Source of the DNA: Cacajao melanocephalus
Taxonomy: Eukaryota > Chordata > Mammalia > Primates > Pitheciidae
Assembly (NCBI GenBank): GCA_963573385.1
Contig: CAUYLG010065585.1
Coordinates: 1 to 64,000, forward strand
Direction of reading: 5' to 3'
Length of the DNA: 64,000 nucleotides
The notes beneath the pieces were generated by a model. The model saw only the letters and a list, made by a program, of their open reading frames with translations. It was not told where the DNA came from and made no database searches. How positions within the stretch are numbered: the first letter of the stretch is position 1; each line of letters begins with the position of its first letter. The position numbers and the translations under genes were made by a program. Below, one piece after another: positions 12,976 to 28,541 of the stretch.

Positions 12976-14172
12976 GAGCACCCTGCTTGTGTGTGGAAAA
13001 TAACCCATCTTTTATGAGAAATGTGGATGAGATGTCCCTGGAGTCTCAAAGTGAAGGAAATTGGAGAAGCCTGCGTGGAAGAAGTGGGCTGTGAACCTGG
13101 CAGGGCTGTGAGGGTGGGAATCAGTCACTCTCTTGCCGGGAGCAGCTGTTCAGTCCAGCCTGTTGTCTCCACGTGGGGCCACTGGAGGAGCAGCCTTCCC
13201 AGTGAGCAGGCCTCATGGAGCCTGCCAGGGCCACAGTGCCATGTGGGTGCCGAGGCTGCTGCGGTGCTGGCCCACGCCAGCCTACTATTGAATCTGGACC
13301 AGCACATGGCTGCCCTTTCTGTTGTGGGGGCGCTGTCTGGAATCTGGCAGTGAAAGAGGAAGGTCATAAGACGTCGCATTGGCCATTGTGTACCGCTAAT
13401 GTTCAATTCTTGGCACTTGGAGAAGAAAGAAAATTCAGAATCTTTCTGTGCGTGTGCGAATGTGTGCACGAGATGGCGTGTTTCTGAGGACATGTCTTCA
13501 AATGCAAGCGTGGGGAGCTATTTTTAGGCACCTTTCCTCACAACAGTGCTGTTTAAAGATTCAGCTCAGGCTGCTAATAGGTATATTTATAACCATTCTG
13601 TCGACTGCCCCAGCATGAATGCTGCTGCAGATGATGCTATTCTTGGAAGCAGTTGCCATGGTTACCATTAACCCTTTTGCCTTGGAAGAGTCTATCAGCC
13701 CTGCGCTTTGTTCCCCCAGGGTGCTCAGCAGCATTTGAATGCATAAATGTACTCTGAAACAGAAACCAAAATGGAGTGCATTTTATGTTTAAACAGTGAA
13801 TAAACGTGACAAATGAGTGGGCAGCATGACAAATTAATATTAGCCAAGGTTCTCCCTGCCCTTAAAATCTAGAACAGTAAAGGTAGCTGTGTAGCCACAG
13901 CTGACCCCCGGGGTGCTGAACTTATCTTTTGATTTTGAATATGGACTAACCAGTCCCTTAAAATCTGTTGTTCCTGACTCACTGCATATTATTTCTCTCA
14001 TTTAGCAACTTATTGATTTTAAAAATCAAAGTATCTCTTTATGAATATTCATTTGTTAACTAGAGCACCACTACAACAAGCTGTGAAACCGGCATCCCTG
14101 AGGGCATGGTGCAGTCCCGATTTATCTAGAAGGACTCGGGTCAGTGATTTCCAAACAAACAGAACAGAGACA
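12976..14172. other. Unique sequence with regulatory-looking segment
   Basis: No gene seen. The portion 13530-13900 is free of recognisable repeats, rich in short A/T-biased motifs, and contains an RFX-type X-box (13652-13665). Any enhancer role is inference. Confidence 0.4.
13652..13665. promoter_or_regulatory. RFX X-box-like palindrome
   Basis: gttgccatggttac is close to the X-box consensus GTNRCC N0-3 RGYAAC, with one mismatch in the second half-site. RFX-family factors bind such inverted repeats as dimers. There is no evidence of activity from sequence alone. Confidence 0.4.
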
Positions 14173-14174
14173 TA

Positions 14175-14524
14175 CAGTCATCCCCTCTTACCCTCAAGGG
14201 CTGTGTTCCAAGACCCCAGCAGATGCCTGAAACTGTGGACAGTACCAAGCCCTATGTGTACTGGGTTTTAAAAAATCTGATAACGGAGGCAGCTCCTAAG
14301 TGACTGATGGGTGGAGAGCCTCTCCGGTGTGGATGCGCTAGATAAGGGAGGATGCTGGTCCCGGGAGGGAGAGAGCAGGGCGGTGAGAGGTTCATCATGC
14401 TACTTGGAGTCCAAAACTTATGAATTGCTTACTTCTGGTATTCTCCACTTAATATTTCTGAACCACGGTTGACCATGGGCAGCTGAAACCATGGGAAGCG
14501 AAAAGGGAAGAGGGAGGACGACTG
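14175..14524. mobile_element. Tigger-type (TcMar) MITE
   Basis: A 350-base element with inverted ends: 'cagtcatcccctcttaccc' at the left and 'ggaagagggaggacgactg' at the right, flanked by the TA dinucleotide (14173-14174 and 14525-14526) that TcMar elements duplicate. Internal text near the right end ('cttatgaattgcttacttc', 'aaccacggttgaccatggg') resembles the end of Tigger1-like transposons. It encodes no transposase and was mobilised in trans. Confidence 0.8.
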
Positions 14525-14526
14525 TA

Positions 14527-15714
14527 ATAAGTACACTTCTGAATCGCTTTTAATGAACTCTCCCATGAGGCACGCCATGTTAGAAATGTGATTGGTTCTC
14601 CTACCCACAAGTGGCTTATAGTTAAACGGGTGTGCTAGCATGAAGAACAAAGTAATTATTATAAAAAGATATAGCGGAAGTGCTCTGTAGAAGTGTGGAA
14701 AAGTTGCCATTTGGACAACTCCTTGGGATTAACTATGATTAGCATAGGTAGGGAAAGTAGTAGAGAAATGACTGTCTGAGGGGAAAACTGACCGTGCAGC
14801 CAGTTGGGGTGGTGGCTGTAGCAGAAGTAAGTCTCTGGAGGGTTCTAGTAGAAGTGGAGACTGGAAAGGCACCTGGCGCTCTGCCGCTGAACGCCAAGAA
14901 CACCTTGCTGAGGAATGACTGCTTATTGAGGAGTCACTGCAGGTTTCTGAGGCGACGAGCTGACTCGATCTGACTTCTGTTTTACGAAGATAGCTATGTG
15001 GGTAATGTGGCAAGATCTGGAAGCAGAAAGGCAGTGGATTATGAGGTATTTTTGGGTGGAATTCTGAAGTGCATACGATTTTTCTCTCTAAATCAGAATA
15101 TGGGAGGATGCTTTGTTGAATTATGCTTCAGTTGCTGGTTGATGTATAGAAGGGACACTTTGGGGCTCTTGTTAAATGCCAGATACACCAAGCATAATGG
15201 GGAAAGCAAGGTCTTAAATATACAGGCCAAGAAACAAACAAAAACCAACCACCGAAGAACCCGCTACCACACAACACCAGTAGGAAAACAGAAGTTTCTT
15301 GCTCTTTAGAACTTCTCACTTAATCAGAAGACATGCCTCTCTGGAATGAATAGTCTATCTGAACAAGTTAAATGTAGAATATAATTTATAAGCATGCAAA
15401 GGAGCGGGTTGAGGAAGTCAGAGGGCTGCTGCTGGGAGCTGGGATGTCTGAATTCTAAGAGAGAGGAGCGAGCAGCTCCAGATTCAGTGAGTGGTCCGTT
15501 GAAGAGTATGGGACCACTTCCAAGAAGCCCTTCCCTGGTGGCCTGCCTCTGCTTGTGCTTGCCCCTTCACTCGCCCTTGTACACACAGCTGCTCACTGGT
15601 CCCTGCACACAAGCGCCCCCATGTGGTCGTGCCTTCATTGGGCGTGGTCATTGTCATTCATAATGACTGTATTATACCACCCTCTCAGTAAATGGTAGCT
15701 GTCTGTTTAAAAAA
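14527..15714. other. Unique sequence, nothing recognised
   Basis: Open frames reach about 100 codons but show no family features. Some purine-rich parts (14740-14900) faintly recall old LINE 3' text. Confidence 0.4.
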
Positions 15715-16250
15715 GAAATTTTTATTAAATTAAAGCATAAAGCCAGAAAAATGCACAAATCATAAGGTGACATACAGCATAATGAAATATTGACTACCGT
15801 GGCAAAACTGCAAACTTTTGAACACTCTTATATAACCACCTCTCAGAACAAGAAATGTAACATTTGTAGCTCTCAGAGGGCCTCCTGTGGTGCCCCTGCC
15901 CATTCACTGTTCATGCCTCCCCAGGGTAGCAGCTGTCCCAAACCTAAGACCATAGGTTTTGAACTTCACATAAATGACTTTGTATGATGAGTACTTTTTT
16001 TTGTATGTGGCAGTAGTTTACACATTTTTCACTGGACTGCAGTATTCCACTGTATCATACACCACAGTGGGTTCACTCTGCAGTGGATGGGCCTTTGGGT
16101 TATTTCCCATATGACGCTGTTGCATAAGGATGCTTGCTGGATGTTTTTGTTTATGTCTTTTTGGTGCATGTATACACATAGTTCTGTTGGGTATAACCCT
16201 TCTGTGAAATGCTGGATTGGAAGTTCTGTGGCTCTCTTTATGAGAACATT
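15715..16250 (-). mobile_element. Old L1M 3'-end fragment (reverse)
   Basis: Reverse-oriented LINE text: 'aggttttgaacttcacataaatgact' near 15954, 'agtattccactgtatcatacacc' near 16041, 'gtggatgggcctttgggtt' near 16082, and 'gttgggtataaccc' near 16187. The order follows the antisense of an ancient L1 3' region. Confidence 0.65.
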
Positions 16251-17222
16251 CCTATGAGTACCGCTAGTCAAGGTGGAAGGGATACAAAGCAGGAGGAGGA
16301 CCTGACCCTCCCAGGGAGGGTTTCAAGGAGGATTTCACAGAATCTGAGCAGGCTGTAAAGTATGGATAGGAATGTGCCAGGCCAAGGGTGGGACAGGCTC
16401 CCGGCAGCCGGAGCAGGAGTGACAGGCACCCACCACTCCCTGGCTTGCTGTCCCCCTCAGCCCTCTGTGCCTGCTGGACTCTTGACTTCAAGGATCCCTT
16501 ACCTCTGCCATCCTTTGCTTCTGACTCCTTTAGTCGGCTGCTCTTTCTAGAATGGGTGTAATGTGGACGTGTGTGCCTCAAACTCAGAGCTTCCAAGTAT
16601 CATGCATGGCCTACTCCCAATTCTCTGAGCATTAGGATGCCATCGAGTCTCTGACTCTGGCCATGCACAGCCGGTTTTTTGTGATGGTTCAGCCCTCTGC
16701 ACCCTTAGCCCGCACACCTGGGTCACTGCCCCAGGCTACCGACAGTGGCCACTGCCTAGATCAGGGTTGACCATGCTGCAGTGTATCTGACAGCAATCCC
16801 CCCATTTTATTTATCTTTTTAAGAGAAAAAATCCTGGCACCGGCATGTTTGTTTGCTTACCACTTGTTTCTCTCTCCTGAAGCCGAGCACAGCAGGTACA
16901 TTCCTGCCATTGTGTGTCTCTGCTAATTTAGACTGAGTGGACCAGGCAGAAAGTGCTTACCGTTCTGAGCTGCTGTCCCTATGCAGGAAAGCATCAACCT
17001 GGAGACAGAAGCTGCTCTCGCCTTCTGGGATCAGTCAGGCAAGAACTGAAAATTACCGTAAATTCCAGCAAGCACATAGAGGGACCGGGGGATGCATTGA
17101 GAGCACGTCACATTGAGAGATAACAGGATTGGCAAACATGCTGCTTTAGAGAGGGCCTTTAGGACATGGGGCATCTTTTTTACCTCTCCCAAGCCCCTTC
17201 TTAGCCCAGAGAGAGTGCTAAC
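16251..17222. other. Unique sequence, nothing recognised
   Basis: Moderate-GC sequence with no recognisable family or gene. Confidence 0.4.
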
Positions 17223-17233
17223 ATACACAAACA

Positions 17234-17270
<37 letters not shown>
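17223..17270. repeat. (CA)n microsatellite
   Basis: About 48 bases, starting with two 'acacaa' interruptions and then a pure CA run of roughly 18 repeats. Length-polymorphic candidate. Confidence 0.95.
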
Positions 17271-17271
<1 letters not shown>

Positions 17272-17314
17272 GCCTAACATGTAGTTTAGTGCACTCCAAG
17301 ATCAGCTGCTATTT

Positions 17315-17619
<305 letters not shown>

Positions 17620-17814
17620 AGCTGCTATTTCAATTATTGCCTTAATAATATGATTGTGTTATTGGTGTGTATTATGCCAGTATCTCAGGGAGATTTGCTA
17701 ATAACACATGATACATAATAGGCTTATGTACACAAATTGCAGAATCAGATGTACCTGGATTTGGTTTTACTTATTTTATTGACAAATTAAAATGGTATAT
17801 GTCTGTGGTTTATA

Positions 17815-17950
17815 AGATAAACATACATGGATTTAAATGCCAACCTTATTACTATCTTGGACAAAATGCATGATATCCCCAAACCTCAGTTTTTCATATA
17901 TAAGATGGAGCTGCAGATATCTACTGCATAAGATTGTAAATGAAATACTG
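17815..17950 (+). mobile_element. MIR SINE fragment
   Basis: 'ccccaaacctcagtttttcatatataagatgg' type text is the sense MIR core, with a degraded upstream part ('tactatcttggacaa'). Confidence 0.5.
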
Positions 17951-18110
17951 AAGCATGAATCAGATGCATCTCAAATTTTACAGACAATGGGAACCATTGG
18001 AGAGTCTTGTTAAAATGTAGAATCTGATTCAGCAGGTGTGGGGTGGGGCTGGTGTGGGAGATCCTGCCTCAGTGGCTTGATCCCAGGCATCACAGTGGGT
18101 GGGCAGCGTG
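17951..18110 (-). mobile_element. hAT-Charlie MITE remnant (MER20/MER5-like)
   Basis: The segment 'aatctgattcagcaggtgtggggtggggct' type and the adjacent 'ttgttaaaatgtag' resemble the centre of MER20-type non-autonomous hAT elements. Ends are not preserved and the family is uncertain. Confidence 0.4.
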
Positions 18111-18910
18111 GGGTGAGGCCACCCAGGGCCGGTCTGCGGTAGGCACCCAGGACATGCTCGCCACTGTGTTACCTGCTGTGGAGAGCTCACTGCCCTCTCC
18201 TGAGTGATCTGGAGCAAAGCACATCACCTCTGGGATCTTGGACTCTCACCTCTATGATGAGACCCAGCACTTATTAATTACGTAGACCTCCTTGCGTGCC
18301 AGGTGTAGAGCCAAGGTGGTCACTGGAGCGTGTGGTCTCTGCTCTGGAGTCGCTGGCAGCCCAGTGGGGAGCACTGGCTCCCAGGAAGACTCAAGTGAGG
18401 GGATGTGGCAAGCCCTCTTGGCGCACTGTGTGGCCTTGTCCATTTGCTGACTGTGGCGCTGTTTATTTCAAGTTAAAATTGTGACTACGGTGGGTGTGCA
18501 TTGCTGGAGCCCTGTGGGTGCCGGCCCTTCCCTTCCCCTCTCCCCACTTTTTCCTGAGAGGCTTTTGCCTTCTCCTGCTGTCGTGCTGTGGGTGTCTTGT
18601 CATTTCTGTCATGTCCAGTATTGCAGCTTAGTTTTATCCCTCCTCCATCAACCTCGAGTTTGAACTCTCCTGATTAGGTGGGAAGTCTGCAAAGCACATG
18701 CTTCCTGGTTTGGAATCAGACGCTTCTTTGGCCCCCTTGGTCAGCTGGCGTCTGGTCCTATCCCTCTGCCTCAGGCACCCTCTCTGCTTGGGCTGTACCC
18801 AGGGTGTGGCACAGTCTGACCTCCCACTGTGCTGTCAGCGTAAGGACCTGAATCTAGACCCTGTGCTCTGCCACTTCCTGGGGTGCATGTGCCTTCTGCT
18901 GCTGTGATGC
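18111..18910. other. Unique sequence, nothing recognised
   Basis: GC-moderate text with short open frames only. No gene or repeat is supported. Confidence 0.4.
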
Positions 18911-18914
18911 TCTG

Positions 18915-19053
18915 GCCCATCTCCACCTGTCTGGATTCTCCCTGTCCTTCAAGACCCAATTCAAAGGGTACATCCTCCCCAAAGCCTTGGCTGCTCCTCC
19001 CACCCCTCCCCTGGTGTTCCTTTCCTCATTCAGAGTGGCTGCCATTACAGGCC
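18915..19053 (+). mobile_element. L2 LINE, left part (split by an Alu)
   Basis: 'tccttcaagacccaattcaaagg' and the following 'cccaaagccttgg' match the L2 3' region. It continues after the Alu at 19394. Confidence 0.6.
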
Positions 19054-19062
19054 CTGCCCTAG

Positions 19063-19381
19063 CTGTTTTTTTTTTTGTTTTTTTTTTTTTTTTTTTTTTT
19101 GTTATGGAATTTGCTCTTGTCACTCAGGCTGGAGTGCAGTGGTGCAGACTCGGCTCACTGCAACTTCTGCCTCCCAGTTCAAGTGATTCTCCTGCCTCAG
19201 CCTACCCTATAGCTGGGATCACAGGCACCCGCCATCACACCTGGCTAATTTTTGTGTTTTTAGTAGAGATAGGGTTTCACCATGTTGGCCAGGCTGGTCT
19301 TGAACCCCTGACCTCAGGTGGTCCACCTGCCTGAGCCTCTCAAAGTGCTGGGATTACAAGTGTAAGCCACTGTGCCTGGCC
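19063..19381 (-). mobile_element. Alu SINE, full length, reverse, long poly-T
   Basis: A long interrupted T run (19065-19100) leads into both reverse Alu monomers, ending 'gccactgtgcctggcc'. Target duplication ctgccctag at 19054-19062 and 19385-19393. Confidence 0.95.
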
Positions 19382-19393
19382 AAACTGCCCTAG

Positions 19394-19510
19394 GTTTTAA
19401 GTTCCTGGAGGACGAGATTGGAGTTTGTGACTCATTTCTGTGCTTCCCAGTGTCACACTGTTCCTTGCCCATGGGTACCGAGCAGTAAATGCACATATGT
19501 GCTCAGTAAG
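19394..19510 (+). mobile_element. L2 LINE, right part
   Basis: 'taagttcctggaggacgag' followed by 'tttctgtgcttcccagtg' and 'gtgctcag' continues the L2 3' end interrupted by the Alu. Confidence 0.55.
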
Positions 19511-20129
19511 GCCCCATGAAGATGGCACTCAGACAGCAGGCTCTGAGTGGGGAGATGATCTTGCCCATGCCTCCCGGGCAGCCAGGCCTTGTGCCCTGTC
19601 CTCCTGTGTGGGCTCTTGCTGCTTCAGGAAGGTCGGACGTGGATCCTCTGATGGTCACCTGGTTTTGTGTGGCTTTGCTTTTTCTAGCGGAAACTGAAAT
19701 ATCCAGACCAGGCCCTTCTCATGGGCCTCTCCGCTGCCCGGTGGTCCCTAAGCCACCACTGCCCTCGTCTATTATTATTATTTTTTTGCCTTCATAGGGC
19801 ATGGGAAATGTACCTACCTTCCTCTCCAATTACCTGGAAATGTAACAGATATGAAAATGGAAAGAGAAATCCATTTCCTTTTTTTGTCCCCATGCCCCAC
19901 TGTGGTGTGGTAATTTGTAATTTCATCTTTTCCTGATTGCAGTTTAGTAATTTGTCACTTTTGTTTTATCATCATGACACATCTTTCTGAAACACAGAGC
20001 TGACTTCATTACTCTTTTCTTTGTAGAAGGAAAAAAAAGCCAGGGTCCCACCACCTTACCAGCAACCCCCCGGACCACTGCTTCTTAACTCCGAGTAAAG
20101 CAGCTACTTCGTGTTTTTGCTCTCTCTTA
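19511..20129. other. Unique sequence, nothing recognised
   Basis: No gene or repeat recognised. Pyrimidine-rich patches are present near 19740-19800. Confidence 0.4.
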
Positions 20130-23075
<2,946 letters not shown>

Positions 23076-23239
23076 ACGGGCTGTGCCGTCTGATCCTTGA
23101 CTTCCTCGTAGGGAGGTTCTGATGGGCTGTACCACTTGTGTGTGCCCATGCCCCTGCTTGCTGTCAAGCCTTAGCACTCGCTGCCGCTGCTCTGTCCACC
23201 ATCAGAGTTGTCTCCCCTTCTCTGCTTCCTCCTTATTCT

Positions 23240-23430
23240 CCTCCTCAGAATTGGCCTCCTCTTAGAAGGTTATTCTGAGCCTCCCGCCTGCACCTTTCCC
23301 AGGCACTCTGCATGACCCTGTCTTCATCAGCATCTTGCCATTGTCTTCTGTCCTATCTGTCTTGCCCATTAGACCAAGGTCTCCAGGGCTAAGGTCTTTT
23401 CAGTTCACTTGGTAAGTGCTTGTTGGAGGG
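23240..23430 (+). mobile_element. L2 LINE fragment
   Basis: 'cattagaccaaggtctcc' and 'cttggtaagtgcttgttgg' sit in the order of the L2 3' end, with degraded pyrimidine-rich text upstream. Confidence 0.5.
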
Positions 23431-24689
23431 AGTAGGAGGCCCCACCTTGTATGTGGAGACTGCTGTTCTGTGCTTGTGTCACGCTCTGCGGTGGTTGGCT
23501 TGATGGAGTGAAGCTGCGGTAGTGCAGGTAAAGCCCTAATCTCGTTTCTCGGTGACTCATGGCGTAAACAGGGAAGATGACGGTCAGCTACTCAGGCTGA
23601 AGTTTGGGTGATAATAAAATCATATGAGAGAAAATTAGGCTATTTTACAAACACCTCCAGCAAATAAAAAGACCTGTGGGTGTCAGGATCAGATATGAAG
23701 TCTTACGTGATTTCAGTCCCTTTTTAAGGCCTTTTCCTCTCTTTAGTATAAACACTTCTTACAAAGGGAAAGTCCAAGGAGCATGTTGTTTGGAGGCACT
23801 GACTTCTGCAGCTTTTGGATGGAGGACGGTGCTGTACTGGACCGTGGGTGCAGAGATGAGAAAGTCCCCATTGATCACACCCCTGTTTAGTTCCCAGGCA
23901 ACAGGGACTTGATTGGAGATGGCTCTCTTGTCACAGTGTGGAAGGTGACAGCAGAGGTGTGACCAGGGAAGATCCAGAGAGCAGGGACTGTGTGGCCTTT
24001 AGGGGCAAGCTGGAATTCTGTGTCTGGAGGGGTGGGCGATGTCCTCATGGGGGGCTGACTGTGAAAGTTCATGCTGCATCCAATAAGGTGCAGGGATAGC
24101 AATCCCCTTGGTCTCCTGGGAAAAGGGCTGACTCTGAACCCTTGTAGGATGTGAGGCTGGAGGCAAATGTAAGCTTTGGGCCAGATTAGGAAAAGCTTTG
24201 GTGGACTTTTTGCTAAACCCTGAAGTTGGTGAGATGCTATTGAATGTGTGTAGGTGAGGAGTTGTCTGGGAGCCCTGGGATGTCTGGATGGAGAGGACCA
24301 CCAGGCGACTCGCCCTCAAACCTTTGTTCTCTCAAGGTTCTTTGTGAAAGAACAAGTCTTGGGTTTGAACCCTGAGGGGAGAAAAAGTCAGTGCTTCATG
24401 TATCGGTGGCAGGGTCATCTAGGAGAAGGGACGTGCGGTTTCCACCACAGAGCCGCACCCCTTGACAGCCAGGAGGCCTGGTGCGTCACTCAGCCTCTGT
24501 GCCTGGCTTTCTCAGGATGTAGTTAGAGGTTCATGCTGATTTCTTTTTTCCCTCAGGGGGCTGTTGCAGAGGCCAGATGAGCTCTGTCTATGAAAAAGCC
24601 TTATAAGCAGCTAACAGTGGACAGATGGTGATTGTGTTAAAATTCAAAGCACTTTTTAGCAGATACTCTCAATACAGCTTGTGTAGTAT
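23431..24689. other. Unique sequence with possible old LINE scrap
   Basis: Mostly unrecognised. Around 24130-24240 weak LINE-3'UTR-like text may be present ('ggtggactttttgctaaacc'). Confidence 0.35.
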
Positions 24690-25160
24690 AGTTTAGTATA
24701 ATGTTTCTGCAGGGAAATTTGGCAGTCCTTTATGTATCGAGAACCTTTAGGAAGTCTATACCCTATTACCCACTGATTCCACTTCACTAATATACCCTAA
24801 AGAACAAAACCTGACGTGCATAATGATGTGTATTGCAGTGTTATTTATCACAAAGGAAATATTGGAAACAATCTAAATTTGAAATAATAGAGGATTGGTT
24901 AATTGAATTGTTGAACACCTTTACAATGGAATAAAATGTAGCCACTGAGAAAGTTTTAAAGGTACCTTATAAAATATCTTTACAGTATAATTTCAGCTTA
25001 TTAACAATCTATTCATAGCAAAAGCATTGGAAGGCTGCATATGGAACTAAGGACAGTTACCTCAGTGATGGGAATAACAGATTATTTTAATCTTCTGTCT
25101 TATTTCCTAAATTTTTTACGATGAACATTTATTATGCTTGGCAACTTTTCTGTATGATTT
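24690..25160 (+). mobile_element. Old L1/HAL1-like 3'-end fragment
   Basis: Sense LINE 3' text: 'acccactgattccactt' near 24770, 'attgcagtgttatttatcac' near 24833, 'ttggaaacaatctaaattt' near 24863, and 'acaatggaataaaatgtagcc' near 24923. These are typical of the post-ORF2 region of ancient L1M/HAL1 elements. Confidence 0.7.
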
Positions 25161-25800
25161 AAACAATTTTTGACACAATCACATACTTACAGAAGATTCA
25201 AGCACAGTGCAAAGAACCCCCTTCATCCGCTGAGCTGTCAACCTGGTGCCTGTCACCCGCACACACTTTCTGGTGTATATCCAAAATACGCAGCATTCTC
25301 TGTACCCCCACAGTATAACCATCAAAACAGGGAAATGGCCACTCGGTCCTCAGCCCCTGTTCACTTTGCCAGCTGTCCCAGGAGTAGTCTGTATGACAAA
25401 AGCGTCCCACCTGGAATCATTTCATTCTTTACAGTCAAATCCCTTTAGCCTCAGTCTGTGATCTGGAGCATTCCTCAGGCCTTCTCCAGTGTTCATGACC
25501 TTGATATTTTTAAAGATTGTAATGCAGTTATTTTGGAGGATGCCCCTCAGGTTGGCTTTGATGCTTCCTCATGACAAGAGTCAGGGCCTGTAATTTGGGC
25601 AGGAACACTACAGAATGATGCCATGTTCCCATCGTACCCATCAGGTGGTGCACGATTCCTTCATCGCAGTTCCGATGATGTCACCGTGATCACTTGAGTA
25701 AGGTGGTATCTGCCCAGCCTCTCCTCTGTGAAGTTACTCTGAAATTTGGAAGCATTTCTAGGAAGGTGCTGTGAAGTGATGTAGAGATCTTGTTCTTTAT
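25161..25800 (-). mobile_element. Old L1M 3'UTR (reverse)
   Basis: Antisense text includes 'ttggaggatgcccctcaggttgg' type near 25533, 'gatgcttcctcatgacaagag' near 25560 and 'gatcacttgagtaaggtggtatctgcc' type near 25689, all in the order of an L1MC/L1ME-type 3'UTR. Confidence 0.6.
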
Positions 25801-27089
25801 CAGACTTCTGGTCTGTGCATGCCTTTCCTCATGGCGCTGTGAATTCATGGTCTCATTCTGTTTAATGGGGATGATCCACTCCCATTCTTTATTTTGATAC
25901 CCAGATTGTCTCAGACTTGCCCAGTGGGAGCCCCTCAAGCTGCTTGTGTCCTTCTGACATGTGGGTACCCCTCTAGAGTTCTTCCTTGCCTTCTGGTGTG
26001 AGATGCTCCAGGCTAACATTGTCCTGTCCCTGCCCTGGCCCTGCAATTGGTCCTCTCTCCAGGGGCCCTGACTCTTCAGAAGCCACAACTAGGGCTTGAA
26101 GCGTGCATGTAGCTGATGGGGATGTCACTGCTTTCAGGCCCTCCCAATGAATAGGTCATCTGTGTATGTACATGTGCATATGTACACATGCATTTACATT
26201 TTTATTTGTGTATCCATCTGTATATGTCGAAAAGCATGAGTTCTCAGAGTTCCGGTCCAGTATCAATGGCTTGATTCTAGTTTTCTCTCTCTGTATTTGT
26301 AACTCCCTTTTCCCTCCGGTAGAGAGCTGGCTCTCACCGTTCTTCCATGTTGACTTAGGTGTTCAGTCCTCCTGTGTGTACCCAGTCTCCCATCGCCTCT
26401 ACTACCCCCTGGCCCCCATGCGGGTGTCCTGCCCACCCAGCTCGGGCTCCCTCCCCTGTGCTGGCTCACTCTGTGTGTAGATACTCTTCAGACCCCTCCT
26501 TGGCTCTGATGCCCCAGGCTAGTTAGCCCCTCCCTGGGATTGCTTCTTCTCCTGACTTGGGCTCTTCATGCAGCCTGTTTGGACTCCACCGCTAGGCTGC
26601 TGCATTCTGCTCAGGCTCTGAGGTCCCACACACGGATGTCCTCTTCATCCTCTCGGGGCTTTGACTCTCCCATGGGCGTCCTCCTCAATGGATACTGCCT
26701 CACCTTGTGAGGGGCCAGATACCTCCCAGTCAGCCTCCCCTCCTCACAGATACCTCCCTGCCCTGCCTCACACAGGAACCTCAGGCCTGCCTTGTTCAGA
26801 AAGGAGATGGACACCAATCTGTTGTTAAAGAAACACATTTAAGTAGGGAATTAGCATATGCTTTAGAAGACCAGAGGCTTAGAGAGAAAGACTTTGCTTC
26901 TGCTAACTAAAAATCCCCGTGAAAATCAACCTCATTGGCAGAACAGCGAATCTATAGGAGAGGAGTCGTCTTAAAGGGGAGCTTAAATGACTGTGAAGTT
27001 GCCTACTTTCAGAAGAAATCAGCTTTAGGATCCCCCTGTGTGCAGACCTTTTCCTAGGACTGACTCATCATCAGGAGGACTTAACTGAG
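25801..27089. other. Unique or very old LINE-derived sequence
   Basis: The part 26160-26480 may be a further degraded piece of the same antisense L1M 3'UTR. The remainder is unrecognised. No gene seen. Confidence 0.35.
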
Positions 27090-27310
27090 GCAGAATGGCA
27101 AGGTGGAAAGAGCAGTGGCTTTGCAGCTGGACAGAGCTGGCTCCACATCTCAGCTCCACCATTTACTGGCTCAATCACGCCGGCCTCTTGGGAGCCCCGG
27201 TTTTCTCTTGTAAAGTGCAGCACTGATAATCCTCACCTCACGGGGTCATTTTGAGGATCTGCCGTACAAGGAGCACAGTGGGTTTTCAATCAGTGCCAGT
27301 TCTCTTCCTT
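27090..27310 (+). mobile_element. MIR SINE, near full length
   Basis: Sense MIR: tRNA-related head 'ggaaagagcagtggctttgc', then 'gctccaccatttactggctc', then 'aaagtgcagcactgataatcc' and 'ggtcattttgaggatc'. Confidence 0.75.
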
Positions 27311-27582
27311 CACTTCTCTCAAAGAGAATGGATTTGCCTCACTCAGATTTTTTGGAAAAATTAGACACAATTTATACCCTAGCTTTCATCACCACCCTTG
27401 GCCTTTAGCCTGCTCACCAACCTTCATCACCCTCAGACCATTAGTCACTGCTTCCCGCATGCACCCCCCGTTCTGGCTGGGCACAGGGTGACCTGCCGTG
27501 GCCTCTCTTTGGGCACCAGCCATCTCCCATGGATAGCTTGCTAATGCCAGAGCTGGAGTTGATTTCCGTGAAACTTTTGTGC

Positions 27583-27634
27583 ATGTGTACGTGTGTGTGT
27601 GTGTGTGTGTATGTATATATATATATATATATAT
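27583..27634. repeat. (TG)n(TA)n compound microsatellite
   Basis: A GT run of about 11 repeats passes directly into an alternating TA run of about 11 repeats. The compound structure suggests a length-variable tract with Z-DNA and cruciform potential. Confidence 0.92.
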
Positions 27635-28359
27635 TTGTTTTTCTTTTTTACTTCTACCTCCGAAGTAAATGAAACTCCAGGTAGGCTGTCTCAGCACCAA
27701 GCGTAATTGTGGTTGAACTGTACTATGGTGATCGGAATCAGGCTGCTACTGAAGAGCCACAGGAAAGGAAGACAAACTTTGTTGACTTTGGTGTTGATAA
27801 AAACAAATTAACACAATTGTGAATTCTGACTTTCGTATATGCCATTATCTGTGCTGTCTTTGTTTTTGGCTGAAAAGCCAATTTAGTGCTTCACCGTGAA
27901 TCATTTTAGTAAGGCAAGTAGACGCTATCTCTGTTGGTCTATAACTCACCCTGCAAAAGCCACCACGCTGCTTATACTTTCTTAATAAAGGTGAATTTAT
28001 CCTTTAGAATTTATGACTTCCGGTTAATCTAGTAAAATCACCTTAGCTCTAATATTCTTGGGGACTCATTTTTGGCAAGAACGTCATGGAACAACACAGA
28101 TTTGTAAACTCAGATTTTCGTTAGTGTCTTGGTTTTAGGCGCTTACTAGTTTATGTAGAGGAGCAATGCTTTTGGATGTGGTTGCTATTTCCTGTGATGG
28201 GAATGCCTTTGCAATCAAGAACATATCTCCTTTAATGTGCATGGATAGTCTGGAATATGTATTTTTATCATCAATGAAATCCGTGACTTAAAAAAAACCC
28301 CTGCATCCTTAACATGACTCTAAATCAAAGAGGCCGAGAGATACCTCTTCCTTTAGCTC
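27635..28359. other. Unique AT-rich sequence, possible regulatory stretch
   Basis: No repeat recognised. It contains a SOX-type palindrome (acaattgt, 27813-27820) in an AT-rich, repeat-free setting. Function is not supported beyond that. Confidence 0.35.
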
Positions 28360-28480
28360 CTTGAATATTTCTTGAGGGCCTGCTGCATGCCAGATGCCAG
28401 CCTTACTGCTGGTACAGGGTCGTGGATGAAGCATGACCACTGTCCTCAAGATGCTTAGCATCTGATTGAGGAGAGCTGTG
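28360..28480 (+). mobile_element. Old LINE-3'UTR-like fragment
   Basis: 'atttcttgagggcctgctgcatgcc' type start followed by 'cactgtcctcaagatgcttagc' resembles the old LINE family at 661-2600. Confidence 0.4.
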
Positions 28481-28541
28481 TGATAATGCGTTTTATAAGA
28501 TATGATGTATGATTAAACTCACCGAAAATAAATTTAATTCT

